This document shows positions 1 to 6,552 of a DNA stretch of 13,206 nt, piece by piece (position 1 is the first letter of the stretch; each line of letters begins with the position of its first letter). Both the position numbers and the translations under genes were made by a program. The notes below the pieces were generated by a model. The model worked only from the letters and a program-made list of their open reading frames with translations. It was not told where the DNA came from and searched no databases. Source of the DNA: an uncultured Candidatus Saccharibacteria bacterium (GTDB lineage Bacteria > Patescibacteriota > Saccharimonadia > Saccharimonadales > Saccharimonadaceae); assembly GCA_938017675.1 (NCBI GenBank), contig CALIJB010000006.1, forward strand, positions 1 through 13,206, given 5' to 3'.

Positions 1-774
1 GATGCCAGTGTCGCCCACCAACTCATCGACACTGGTAATGGTGAAGGGGTAGCTAGACGTCTCAATAAATTCACCGGCCTCAACCACAGCGAAATCGCCC
101 AAAAACTCATTGACGCTGGTAATGGTGGGGTGGTAGCCGGATATCTCAATAACTTCACCGGCCTCAACCACAGCGAAATCGCCCAAAAACTCATTGACGC
201 TGGTGATGGTCGGGCGGTAGCCAGAAATCTCAATAAATTCACCAACCTCGACGCCAGTGTCGCCCACCAACTCATCGACGCTGGTGATGGTGGGGCGGTA
301 GTCAGATATCTCGATAACTTCACTGGCCTCGACGCCAGTGTCGCCCACCAACTCATTGACGCTGGTGATGGTGGGGCGGTAGTCAGAAATCTCAATAAAT
401 TCACCGGCCTCAACCACAGCGAAATCGCCCACCAGCTCATCGACACCGGTAATGGTGGGGAGGTAGTCAGATATCTCGATAAATTCACCGGCCTTGACCA
501 TAACGAAATTGCTCACAAACTAATCGACGCCGGCAGTGGTTGGCTAATCGCTCACAACCTCGATAAATTCACTGGCCTCGACGCCAGTGTCGCCCATAAA
601 CTAATCGACGCTGGTGATGGTGGGGAGGTAGTCGTATATCTCGATAAATTCACCGGCCTCAACCACAGCGAAATTGCCCACCAACTCATCGACGCTGGTG
701 ATGGTGGGGAGGTAGTCAGATATCTCGATAACTTCACTGGCCTCGACGCCAGTGTCGCCCATAAACTAATCGAC
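1..774 (+). repeat. Tandem array of 81-bp and 84-bp coding repeats
   Basis: There are nine complete units and the start of a tenth, in frame. Type A (27 codons, beginning DASVA) lies at 1-81, 250-330, 331-411 and 580-660, with a partial unit at 745-774. Type B (28 codons, beginning NHSEIA or NHNEIA) lies at 82-165, 166-249, 412-495, 496-579 and 661-744. The order is A B B A A B B A B A. Units match closely even at third codon positions, which points to recent duplication or gene conversion. The one-codon length difference sits at the unit start (DASVA versus NHSEIA). Variable residues cluster at the turn and at the start of the second helix. The array certainly continues to the left of the window. 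Confidence 0.95.
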
Positions 775-2781
775 GCTGGCTACGAATTACAAGTATTGCA
801 ATGTGCACATGTCTTTGGTGAATCTACCTCAGAAATAGTTCTTGGTTGTATAGATAAGATAAAACTAGACGCTGATGTAGCGGACGCTGTCCTCGAGCAT
901 TTATCAGATTACGGTATGGACGCAGCTGCGCAGTGTACTGTATTGTGGGCGTGTGCTAATCACTATTCGACCGCGCAAAAAGTTGCTCAACTTGACTTAG
1001 AGGGACTTATTGGTTCAGAAGAGGCGTCTAAGCTACGTGCGCATATTGCCGAACTCAAGCCAGATCTGCAGGGCGTAGAGAAATATAATCCGTATGCTGA
1101 TGAGGCGGGCGATATGGAACACGTGACATCATCTCGACCAGGGACGAAGTTTCACGAAAGAGCAATCCAAGCCAATCGACGTTTGCGATCTCCCGAGACC
1201 GAAGAAGATAGAGAACTTGCAGAGACAATTCAACAAGCTTACGATAAACTACGGGCAGATATAGCGTCGCAGTACGGAGACCAATATTCTCAAGAGATGT
1301 TTGGTAAGCGTGGTGACAAGTTAGGCGATATCTGGCCAGCGTATCGTAGACTGGTAGCAGATTATATAGCCGTAATGGACGAGTATGGTCTACCTGAAGC
1401 TCTAGAAAGAGCGGCTAAAGCATTCAATCAGGTACTTAGAGTTGATACTAAATATTACGATAAATTGTTTGCCGAGTGGGACGCTAAGCGAATAGGTGAG
1501 AAAGAATTTCAAGAAGTATTCCTCGGTCGTGACGGCGTCTATGCGTACGTGGCGCGCCGCGCTCAACTCTACGCGCGCCGCCGCAGGCTTGGTATGAGTA
1601 GCCACGCGGCGGGCGGGTCGCTCATGGAGTTCCCTACCTACCTTGTGTATCCGCGAGGGTTCCGCGATGAGCTTGATGATGTAGTGAAAGATGAATATCT
1701 GCACCCTCGTATCCAAAATCCAGATGCTGCCCATTACTACGATACTGGATTTACAGGAACGATTCCTGAAGACATTATGAGAGTGCTAGGAGTGTCAGAA
1801 TCAGACCGTGACAATCAAATTAGACTGCTTAGTGCAAGTGACCGACCAAGAACAGTGCTGGGACTAAAAGGTGACAAGCCAGAAAGAGATCAGATAGTAA
1901 ATACTATAGAACACCATGTCAAGGACGAAGAGTCGGCAGAGGGTTTGTATCGCACCGAAGATGGCAGGCTGGAACCATATAGCCGACCGACCGAACCTGA
2001 TGAACGGCTGGCTTTTCGTATGACACAGCTAGCTCTGAGCAGGCATTATTATACTCGCGAGCTAAAAAGCACGGAGCCAGTCAATTTGGGTTACGAGGTG
2101 AAGCGCCTAGAAGGCCAACGAGAAATGAGAATCGATGGGGAATATAGCGAGGCGGTGAAAGGCCGGCTGGCTGAATTGTTCTCGAGCCATGATATTGGTG
2201 CTGAGCTATTGCAGTCTGCGACATCGCTCAAAATAGCGAACCCAAACGATCCGTATCCTGGTGAGGCGGTTTTTGAGCTATCGGTTGGCGGCGACACCGA
2301 GGTGATTGTGAAAAACGTCGTGAAGGCAAAGCAGCAGGGGCCAATCGATGAATTTGAGGCACTTTTATTGCTACGCAAACTTGGTGTTGATACGCCAAAG
2401 CCAATCGCCCGGGTCTTTACGAGCGGACAGCAAGGCTTTGTAGTGATGGAAAAGATAAATGGCGAGAGCGGGCGAACGATACGCGAATTCTTTGCAAACA
2501 ACGCTGTGTCGGAGGAAAATAAGCGAGAGTTAATGACTGACGCTCTTTCGCGCATGCGAAACATTGCTGAAACCGTACGGCGCGACACTGGGATTGATAA
2601 GCCGTGGCGCTTGAAAGACTTTATTATTGAATACAGCAGGGACGGTAATGATCAATACCATATCGCATCAATGCGGCCGATCGACTTTGAGCGCGCAAAA
2701 GTCTTTGATCCAGACGATCCTCACAGTATTGAACTTGGCCAGGGGTTAGATGATCTTGTGAGGAATACACAGACAAAATAA
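1..2781 (+). CDS. Large tandem-repeat protein with C-terminal kinase-like domain (5' end outside window)
   Basis: The frame is open from base 1, so the N-terminus lies upstream; the GTG at 130 is inside a repeat and is not a credible start. 926 residues are visible. Residues 1-258 are nine full 27/28-residue repeats plus the start of a tenth, each predicted as helix, Gly-rich turn (DGG/NGG), helix. Residues about 259-325 look like decayed helical repeats (SEIVLGCID, DADVADAVLEHLSDYG). Residues 330-740 are unrecognised, charged, with an Arg-rich patch at about 520-530 and a DTGFTGTIP motif at 581-589. Residues about 745-926 resemble a protein-kinase/APH-type fold: VIVK (Lys 771), a helix with Glu 784/786, a hinge-like VVMEKI (814-819) and a DFG-like IDFERAK (Asp 895). 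The stretch before DFE has no HxD or HGD, so it may be a pseudokinase. No signal peptide or membrane segment is visible. The function is unknown. It ends in TAA 275 bp before the next gene. Confidence 0.85.
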   Translation, partial: DASVAHQLIDTGNGEGVARRLNKFTGLNHSEIAQKLIDAGNGGVVAGYLNNFTGLNHSEIAQKLIDAGDGRAVARNLNKFTNLDASVAHQLIDAGDGGAVVRYLDNFTGLDASVAHQLIDAGDGGAVVRNLNKFTGLNHSEIAHQLIDTGNGGEVVRYLDKFTGLDHNEIAHKLIDAGSGWLIAHNLDKFTGLDASVAHKLIDAGDGGEVVVYLDKFTGLNHSEIAHQLIDAGDGGEVVRYLDNFTGLDASVAHKLIDAGYELQVLQCAHVFGESTSEIVLGCIDKIKLDADVADAVLEHLSDYGMDAAAQCTVLWACANHYSTAQKVAQLDLEGLIGSEEASKLRAHIAELKPDLQGVEKYNPYADEAGDMEHVTSSRPGTKFHERAIQANRRLRSPETEEDRELAETIQQAYDKLRADIASQYGDQYSQEMFGKRGDKLGDIWPAYRRLVADYIAVMDEYGLPEALERAAKAFNQVLRVDTKYYDKLFAEWDAKRIGEKEFQEVFLGRDGVYAYVARRAQLYARRRRLGMSSHAAGGSLMEFPTYLVYPRGFRDELDDVVKDEYLHPRIQNPDAAHYYDTGFTGTIPEDIMRVLGVSESDRDNQIRLLSASDRPRTVLGLKGDKPERDQIVNTIEHHVKDEESAEGLYRTEDGRLEPYSRPTEPDERLAFRMTQLALSRHYYTRELKSTEPVNLGYEVKRLEGQREMRIDGEYSEAVKGRLAELFSSHDIGAELLQSATSLKIANPNDPYPGEAVFELSVGGDTEVIVKNVVKAKQQGPIDEFEALLLLRKLGVDTPKPIARVFTSGQQGFVVMEKINGESGRTIREFFANNAVSEENKRELMTDALSRMRNIAETVRRDTGIDKPWRLKDFIIEYSRDGNDQYHIASMRPIDFERAKVFDPDDPHSIELGQGLDDLVRNTQTK

Positions 2782-2914
2782 TTAAGTGGCGTTGTTCATT
2801 GTTGCACTGCATATGCATAAGTGATGTTGTTGATTTGCGTATTGTAGCGCTTCATCAGGTATGATCGCCTAGCAGTTAGAGTTTCTGTTGAATAATAGGT
2901 TACAGGATATCATC

Positions 2915-2998
2915 ATGAGGAAGAAGTTTGATTTTTTTCGCGAGTACGAAAATGCATGCTGCTATTGTCGTAAGACTGATGTTGAAAAGCATTCGTGA
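2915..2998 (+). CDS. Possible 27-residue Cys-containing peptide ORF (doubtful)
   Basis: ATG at 2915, preceded by AGGA (2904-2907) at a workable ribosome-binding distance, reads 27 codons to TGA. The peptide is charged at its start (MRKKFDFFREYE), has a CCYC cluster and ends TDVEKHS. The cysteine cluster could be a zinc-binding fragment. It could equally be the first part of a decayed gene or chance, since an ORF this short is not significant alone. No family was recognised. It lies in the spacer upstream of the lepA fragment, in the same orientation. Confidence 0.2.
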   Translation: MRKKFDFFREYENACCYCRKTDVEKHS

Positions 2999-3044
2999 TA
3001 TGCAAACACAAAAGCTTACGACTTTATAATAGTGAAATGTAGGA

Positions 3045-3050
3045 TATAAT
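3045..3050 (+). promoter_or_regulatory. -10 box directly before the lepA fragment
   Basis: A perfect TATAAT ends six bases before the GTG at 3057, so a transcript would start at about the start codon (leaderless). No clear -35 lies at 16-18 bp. A second TATAAT at 3025-3030 also lacks a good -35. Confidence 0.45.
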
Positions 3051-3056
3051 AGAGCA

Positions 3057-4013
3057 GTGAGTCAAGTTATCCAACCCCTGCCTGGCTACAAAGAAGTCAA
3101 ACCCTTCGTCTACGCGGGGTTTTTCCCGGTGTCCAACGAAGATTACAATGATCTGAAAGAGGCTATTGAAAAGCTGAGTCTGAGCGATTCAGCGCTGCAG
3201 TTTGAGCCGGAGAATTCACCAGTGTTGGGGTATGGTGTGCGGATTGGCTTTTTGGGGCTGCTACACATGGATATCATTCGCGAGCGGCTGGAGCGCGAGT
3301 ATAATTTGGATCTCATCGTCACCAATCCGAGTACGGATTATCAAGTTAGTTTGACGAACGGCGAGGAGTTGGATATCAAATCGGCCAGCGAACTACCTGA
3401 CCCAGCGCAGATCAAAGAAATTCGCGAGCCGTGGATTGACGGCGAAATTGTGGTGCCGCAAGATTATATCGGTGCGGTGATTCAGCTGATTGTTGCCAAG
3501 CGCGGCCGGCAGAAAAATCTCAGTTACATCGACGAGCGGGCGCTGATTTCTTTTACGGCGCCGCTGGCAAATTTGCTGACGGATTTTTACGATCAACTGA
3601 AGTCGGTGACCAGCGGGTATGGCTCGTTTAATTATGAGTTGGCGGGCTACCAGTCGGAAGATTTGGTGCGGGTGGATTTTTATGTGGCGGGCGAAATGGT
3701 CGATGCGCTGAGCGTGATGTGCCACCGCTCGGAGGCGCCAGGTTTGGGTCGCGAGATCGTCAAAAAACTCAAAGACGTGGTGCCACGCCAGAGCTTTGAG
3801 GTGGCATTGCAGGCGGCGATTGGCGGCAAGTTTATTGCCCGCGAGAACATCGGCGCTTACCGCAAAGACGTCACTGGCTATCTGTACGGTGGCGACGTCA
3901 GCCGCAAGAAGAAACTCCTCGCCAAACAAGCTCGCGGCAAAAAGCGTATGAAACGCTTCGGCAAGGTTGACATTCCTAGCGAGGCATTTACAATAATGCT
4001 AAGGAGAGATTAG
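3057..4013 (+). CDS. lepA: C-terminal half of elongation factor 4 (LepA), GTPase domain absent
   Basis: These 318 residues align with roughly the last 310-320 of the ~600 residues of EF-4. Family signatures seen are LPGYKEVKPFVYAG at the start, FLGLLHMDIIRERLEREYN (65-83), and in the C-terminal domain YGGDVSRKKKLLAKQ and GKKRMKRFG, ending SEAFTIMLRRD. Domain III, domain V and the C-terminal domain are therefore present. The G domain and the beta-barrel domain II are missing. Full-length EF-4 is a ribosome-bound translational GTPase; this piece cannot hydrolyse GTP. The GTG start has no Shine-Dalgarno but follows a TATAAT by six bases, consistent with leaderless expression. The frame is intact and its TAG overlaps the GTG of the next gene, so it may still be translated and coupled. 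It is either a gene remnant left by rearrangement next to the repeat gene or a GTPase-less derivative. The family call is very sure; its functionality is not. Confidence 0.9.
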   Translation: MSQVIQPLPGYKEVKPFVYAGFFPVSNEDYNDLKEAIEKLSLSDSALQFEPENSPVLGYGVRIGFLGLLHMDIIRERLEREYNLDLIVTNPSTDYQVSLTNGEELDIKSASELPDPAQIKEIREPWIDGEIVVPQDYIGAVIQLIVAKRGRQKNLSYIDERALISFTAPLANLLTDFYDQLKSVTSGYGSFNYELAGYQSEDLVRVDFYVAGEMVDALSVMCHRSEAPGLGREIVKKLKDVVPRQSFEVALQAAIGGKFIARENIGAYRKDVTGYLYGGDVSRKKKLLAKQARGKKRMKRFGKVDIPSEAFTIMLRRD

Positions 4014-4621
4014 TGCGAGTAGAGGGATTTAAGTCTCAAGGGTGGTTAATTGATAATCTGTATCAGGCGCCGACGTTAGCTGATAAGGACGCACGACCCT
4101 ATGCTGGTAGCGATATCTCAATTGAAGATGTTCGTATTGATACTTTTCAGCCGACGCAGCGGTATGTTATTGACGCTGGTGTACGCAAGCAAGAGGGTTT
4201 AAGAGAGCTTGTTTTGCCGTACGGTGAAGATACACTGTGCATGAGAACTGGTGGAATTGATATTATTGATGAAGAAAATGGGGAGGGCGGAGTCATGCTC
4301 CCGCCTATTATTGAGGAATATAATCATGAAGGATTACTGCTTATTGACGGTATGCATCGAACAACATTGGCGAGGCGTATGGGTATAAAAATAATTAGAG
4401 CTGTAGTTATTAGAGGTGTTGACAGCGACTTTGCTGTCACGAAACGTCGCTTGCCAAACGAATGGAATGAAGTGACAACATTCCCTACGTTCGGTGACCT
4501 AAAAGCTGCCCGTAAGCAGGGATTTATTCATCGAAATAAGGGCAGTACACCTGGTGATGGAAGTACTGTGTATCGTGATTTTTCATTCTTTACTGGTAGG
4601 GGTAAAGATGAACGAAAATAG
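4013..4621 (+). CDS. ParB/sulfiredoxin-like domain protein
   Basis: This is a 202-residue protein starting at GTG 4013, which shares a base with the upstream TAG; AAGGAG at 4001-4006 is well placed, so translation is probably coupled to the lepA fragment. The best motif is LLLIDGMHRTTLARRMG (108-124) followed by a hydrophobic strand (IIRAVVIRGVD). This matches the DG-H-R-xxA-xxxG signature of ParB N-terminal/Srx-fold domains, some members of which are nucleotide-dependent. No helix-turn-helix typical of chromosomal ParB is evident, so it is not a classic segregation protein. The C-terminus is basic. Its 3' end overlaps the next gene by 14 bp, placing it in one transcript with the nucleotidase-like and guanylate-kinase-like genes. 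A nucleotide-related role is a guess from context only. The fold call is moderate and the function unknown. Confidence 0.6.
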   Translation: MRVEGFKSQGWLIDNLYQAPTLADKDARPYAGSDISIEDVRIDTFQPTQRYVIDAGVRKQEGLRELVLPYGEDTLCMRTGGIDIIDEENGEGGVMLPPIIEEYNHEGLLLIDGMHRTTLARRMGIKIIRAVVIRGVDSDFAVTKRRLPNEWNEVTTFPTFGDLKAARKQGFIHRNKGSTPGDGSTVYRDFSFFTGRGKDERK

Positions 4622-5075
4622 CAAACCGATTATTTATATCGATATGGACGGTGTATTGGTGGATTTTGAGTCTGCTCTTACGAAGGTTTCGCCCGAGATG
4701 CTTGAGAAGTTTGCGGACGAATACGACAATATCCCGGGCATTTTCGCGCTGATGGATCCGATGCCAGGCGCCCTTGAGACGGTAGATGCTTTGAAAGAAA
4801 AGTACGATCTATATATCTTGTCGTCATCACCATGGGAAAATCCGACAGCGCTGGATGATAAGCTGGCGTGGGTAAAGAAGCACTTTGGCGGCGATGGCCG
4901 GGAAAATATTTTCTTTCGCAAAGTCGTATTTTCGTCGGTCAAGCAGCTGAGTCGCGGTGATATTTTGATTGATGACCGGACAACTAAAGGCGCTGCTGAG
5001 TTTGTCGGCCGGCATATTCATTTTGGCACTCCCGAATTTCCTGATTGGCAATCGGTGCTGGATGAGTTATTATAA
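4608..5075 (+). CDS. HAD-family 5'(3')-deoxyribonucleotidase-like phosphatase
   Basis: This is a 155-residue protein. ATG 4608 is chosen because AGGGG (4598-4602) sits five bases upstream and the HAD motif begins right after; the in-frame ATG at 4554 would add 18 residues lying entirely inside the upstream gene. HAD motif I is IDMDGVLVDF (11-20; nucleophile Asp 12, Asp 14). Motif II is LSSSPW (71-76). Motif IV is LIDDR (120-124). This pattern and size fit the small 5'-nucleotidase, deoxy (NT5C-type) family, which dephosphorylates (d)NMPs in the cytoplasm. Lysines at 91 and 112 are candidates for motif III. It lies nine bases upstream of the guanylate-kinase-like gene, suggesting a joint role in nucleotide pool control, which is an inference. 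The exact substrate cannot be read from the sequence. Confidence 0.8.
   Translation: MNENSKPIIYIDMDGVLVDFESALTKVSPEMLEKFADEYDNIPGIFALMDPMPGALETVDALKEKYDLYILSSSPWENPTALDDKLAWVKKHFGGDGRENIFFRKVVFSSVKQLSRGDILIDDRTTKGAAEFVGRHIHFGTPEFPDWQSVLDELL
5045..5073 (+). promoter_or_regulatory. Possible internal promoter before the gmk-like gene
   Basis: TTGGCA (5045-5050), 17 bp, TATTAT (5068-5073) lies inside the end of the HAD gene. Transcription would begin about five bases before ATG 5085, which has no clear Shine-Dalgarno. It could be chance inside coding sequence. Confidence 0.3.
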
Positions 5076-5084
5076 GCAGATATT

Positions 5085-5798
5085 ATGTCAAAGATCGAAA
5101 AGCTTATTAGAGAATATCAGCCGAGTGAAGCGGTTCGCCAGCTCATTATTCAAACCAAAATTGTGTTGCTCGTTGGTATATCGGGTGCAGGCAAGGATAC
5201 GACCAAGCAGCGATTAATGCAGTCGCCGGAGTTTGCTGATATTGTGTCGTATACGACTCGCCAGCCGCGTCAAAATAAAGGTGTATGGGAGCGTGAAGGT
5301 ATTGATTATAACTATATTGATGAAGCGACTGCCGCTAGGTTGTTGGAAAGTCATGCTTTTGTCGAGGCGAAATTTGTGCACGGTACAGTTTATGGTACTG
5401 GCGTCAAGCAGATTCAGGATATTCATGATGCTGGTAAAATTGCGGTTACTGATATTGATGTGCAAGGTGTCGATGAATATAAAAAGCTGTCGCCAGGCGT
5501 GGTAGCGATATTTTTGTTACCGCCAAATTATCAAGAATGGCGCCGTCGTCTTAGTGTACGTTATGCTTCGCAGGAAGAATTTGATCGCGAATGGCCGAAG
5601 CGTTACAATAGTGCGATTCGTGAAATTACCCATGCGCTTGAAGTGCCGTATTATCATTTCGTCATTAATGATGATATTGATGAGACGGCTCGGATTGTGC
5701 GGGCAATCGCTCTAAAGCCAGATGTCTATAACCGTAAAGACGATGAAGCTAGACTGGCGGCGCGAGATTTGCTAGAGCAATTGAAAGCGAGTAGTTAG
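5085..5798 (+). CDS. gmk: Guanylate kinase family protein
   Basis: This is a 237-residue P-loop kinase. Motifs in order are GISGAGKDTT (31-40, Walker A), SYTTRQPR (55-62, GMP-site loop), EGIDY (71-75), YGTG (103-106) and DIDVQG (123-128), then FLLPP. These match guanylate kinase (GMP + ATP to GDP + ADP), cytoplasmic. It is longer than the usual ~200 residues, with about 24 extra residues ahead of the P-loop and a charged C-terminal tail. Walker A ends KDTT rather than the commoner KST or KGT, so it may be a divergent paralogue or act on another nucleotide. Nine bases separate it from the HAD gene. Its TAG stop (5796-5798) lies inside the CIRCE operator of the next operon, so the two transcription units are packed without a spacer and no terminator is visible between them. 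The family call is firm; housekeeping Gmk status is likely but unproven. Confidence 0.85.
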   Translation: MSKIEKLIREYQPSEAVRQLIIQTKIVLLVGISGAGKDTTKQRLMQSPEFADIVSYTTRQPRQNKGVWEREGIDYNYIDEATAARLLESHAFVEAKFVHGTVYGTGVKQIQDIHDAGKIAVTDIDVQGVDEYKKLSPGVVAIFLLPPNYQEWRRRLSVRYASQEEFDREWPKRYNSAIREITHALEVPYYHFVINDDIDETARIVRAIALKPDVYNRKDDEARLAARDLLEQLKASS

Positions 5799-5821
5799 CA
5801 CTCGCCTTGCATGAGTGCTAA
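5795..5821 (+). promoter_or_regulatory. CIRCE operator of hrcA (HrcA-binding site)
   Basis: TTAGCACTC, nine bases, GAGTGCTAA: a perfect match to the CIRCE consensus. The left arm contains the stop codon of the gmk-like gene. The nine-base centre holds the -35 box of the hrcA promoter, so bound HrcA would block RNA polymerase directly. Confidence 0.97.
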
Positions 5822-5835
5822 AAGTGCGCTATAAT
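5807..5835 (+). promoter_or_regulatory. hrcA promoter, probably leaderless
   Basis: TTGCAT (5807-5812), 17 bp, TATAAT (5830-5835). The -10 ends six bases before ATG 5842, and no Shine-Dalgarno precedes that ATG, so the mRNA should start at or next to the start codon. Confidence 0.8.
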
Positions 5836-5841
5836 TAGTTC

Positions 5842-6552
5842 ATGACCGAACGTCAACAGGCTATTCTCGCCGCCATCATTGAGCAGTATGCCGAAATTGC
5901 GGCGCCAGTTGGCAGCGTGACGCTGGCTAAATTGTTTGGTGTGTCCAGCGCCACTATTCGCAGCGAAATGGCCAAGCTCGAGGAGATGGGTTTTATTGAG
6001 GCGCCGCACACTAGCGCCGGGCGAATTCCCACCGACAAGGGCTACCGGTTGTACGTCAATGGCATCACCAATGCTCAGATGACGGAGCTGCCGAGCGGCA
6101 TCGATCGCAGTGCGAGAGCGATCGAAGCGCATGTTAACTCGCACGTTGATAAGTCTGACCGGGCAATTCGCAGCGCCGTTGATAGTCTGGTTGAGCTGAC
6201 GGGAAACTTTGGTTTTGCATCGTTTGGCGCGCAGCTATACATGAATGGTATGACACAGCTGTTTTCTCAGCCGGAATTTATCGAGGGCGGACACGTGCAA
6301 GCGATTGCCAGACTGATTGATAACATCGAGCCGTGGCTGCACGAGGCTGCGCCGAACCAGCCGCTGAATGTGTTTATCGGCAGCGAAAACCCGATTGGCA
6401 AAAGTTCTGGTGCGACGCTGATTATTAGTAAATTCCGTTCGCAGTTTAGCGATGATAGCTATATCGGCGTGATCGGCCCAACGCGGCAAAATTATCGCCG
6501 AACGATGGAACTAGTGCGGCGAACCGGTGCTATGCTGGAGGGAATGTTGTAA
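5842..6552 (+). CDS. hrcA: Heat-inducible transcription repressor HrcA, shortened form
   Basis: HrcA represses class I heat-shock genes by binding CIRCE. The N-terminal winged helix is clear: TERQQAILAAIIEQY, APVGSVTLAKLFGVSSATIRSEM and PHTSAGRIPTDKGYR (55-69). The C-terminus carries family motifs LYMNGMTQLFSQPEF (132-146), FIGSENP (178-184) and IGVIGPTRQNYRR (208-220). The protein has 236 residues where most HrcA have about 340. After VELTGNFGF (117-125) it passes almost at once to the LYMNGM motif, so roughly 100 residues of the usual central region (part of the GAF-like domain and the inserted dimerisation domain) are missing with no frame break. ATG 5842 follows the -10 by six bases. Its TAA overlaps the ATG of the small membrane gene (TAATG). 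It is probably self-regulated through the CIRCE at its own promoter and also acts on dnaK. Identity is very sure. Confidence 0.95.
   Translation: MTERQQAILAAIIEQYAEIAAPVGSVTLAKLFGVSSATIRSEMAKLEEMGFIEAPHTSAGRIPTDKGYRLYVNGITNAQMTELPSGIDRSARAIEAHVNSHVDKSDRAIRSAVDSLVELTGNFGFASFGAQLYMNGMTQLFSQPEFIEGGHVQAIARLIDNIEPWLHEAAPNQPLNVFIGSENPIGKSSGATLIISKFRSQFSDDSYIGVIGPTRQNYRRTMELVRRTGAMLEGML

Larger units (their letters stand above)
2782..3056. other. AT-rich spacer, 275 bp
   Basis: No strong gene is visible here. It holds a doubtful 27-codon ORF (2915-2998), TATAAT boxes at 3025-3030 and 3045-3050, and a small palindrome (TGCATATGCA) shortly after the upstream stop that has no T-tract and so is not a convincing terminator. 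In the frame of the downstream lepA fragment, a TGA at 3033-3035 closes the reading. No remnant of the missing lepA 5' half was recognised. Confidence 0.6.

Noticed and set aside
130..132. GTG as the start of the repeat gene
   Set aside because: It lies inside repeat unit 2, the frame is open back to base 1, and unit 1 upstream is complete and coding.
1..774. CRISPR array or non-coding satellite
   Set aside because: The 81/84-bp units have no spacers, are multiples of three and encode a regular helical repeat in one open frame.
2091..2588. Long reverse-strand ORF opposite the kinase-like domain
   Set aside because: Ser/Phe-rich shadow translation with no recognisable motif or ribosome site, opposite a clear coding strand.
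1..2781. Toxin or phage tail protein
   Set aside because: No secretion signal, phage neighbours, immunity gene or toxin motif could be identified; the claim would be speculation.
2800..2825. TGCATATGCA palindrome as terminator of the repeat gene
   Set aside because: The stem is A/T-rich and short, with no following T-run.
3393..3929. 178-codon reverse-strand ORF opposite lepA
   Set aside because: Shadow of a well-conserved EF-4 coding sequence; its composition is not protein-like and it lacks a ribosome site.
4554..4607. Longer N-terminus of the HAD protein
   Set aside because: It would overlap the upstream gene by 68 bp, has no ribosome site, and adds residues before the motif that family members do not have.
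5795..5821. CIRCE palindrome as terminator of the gmk-like gene
   Set aside because: There is no T-tract after the repeat, the arms match CIRCE exactly, and the stop codon is inside the arm.
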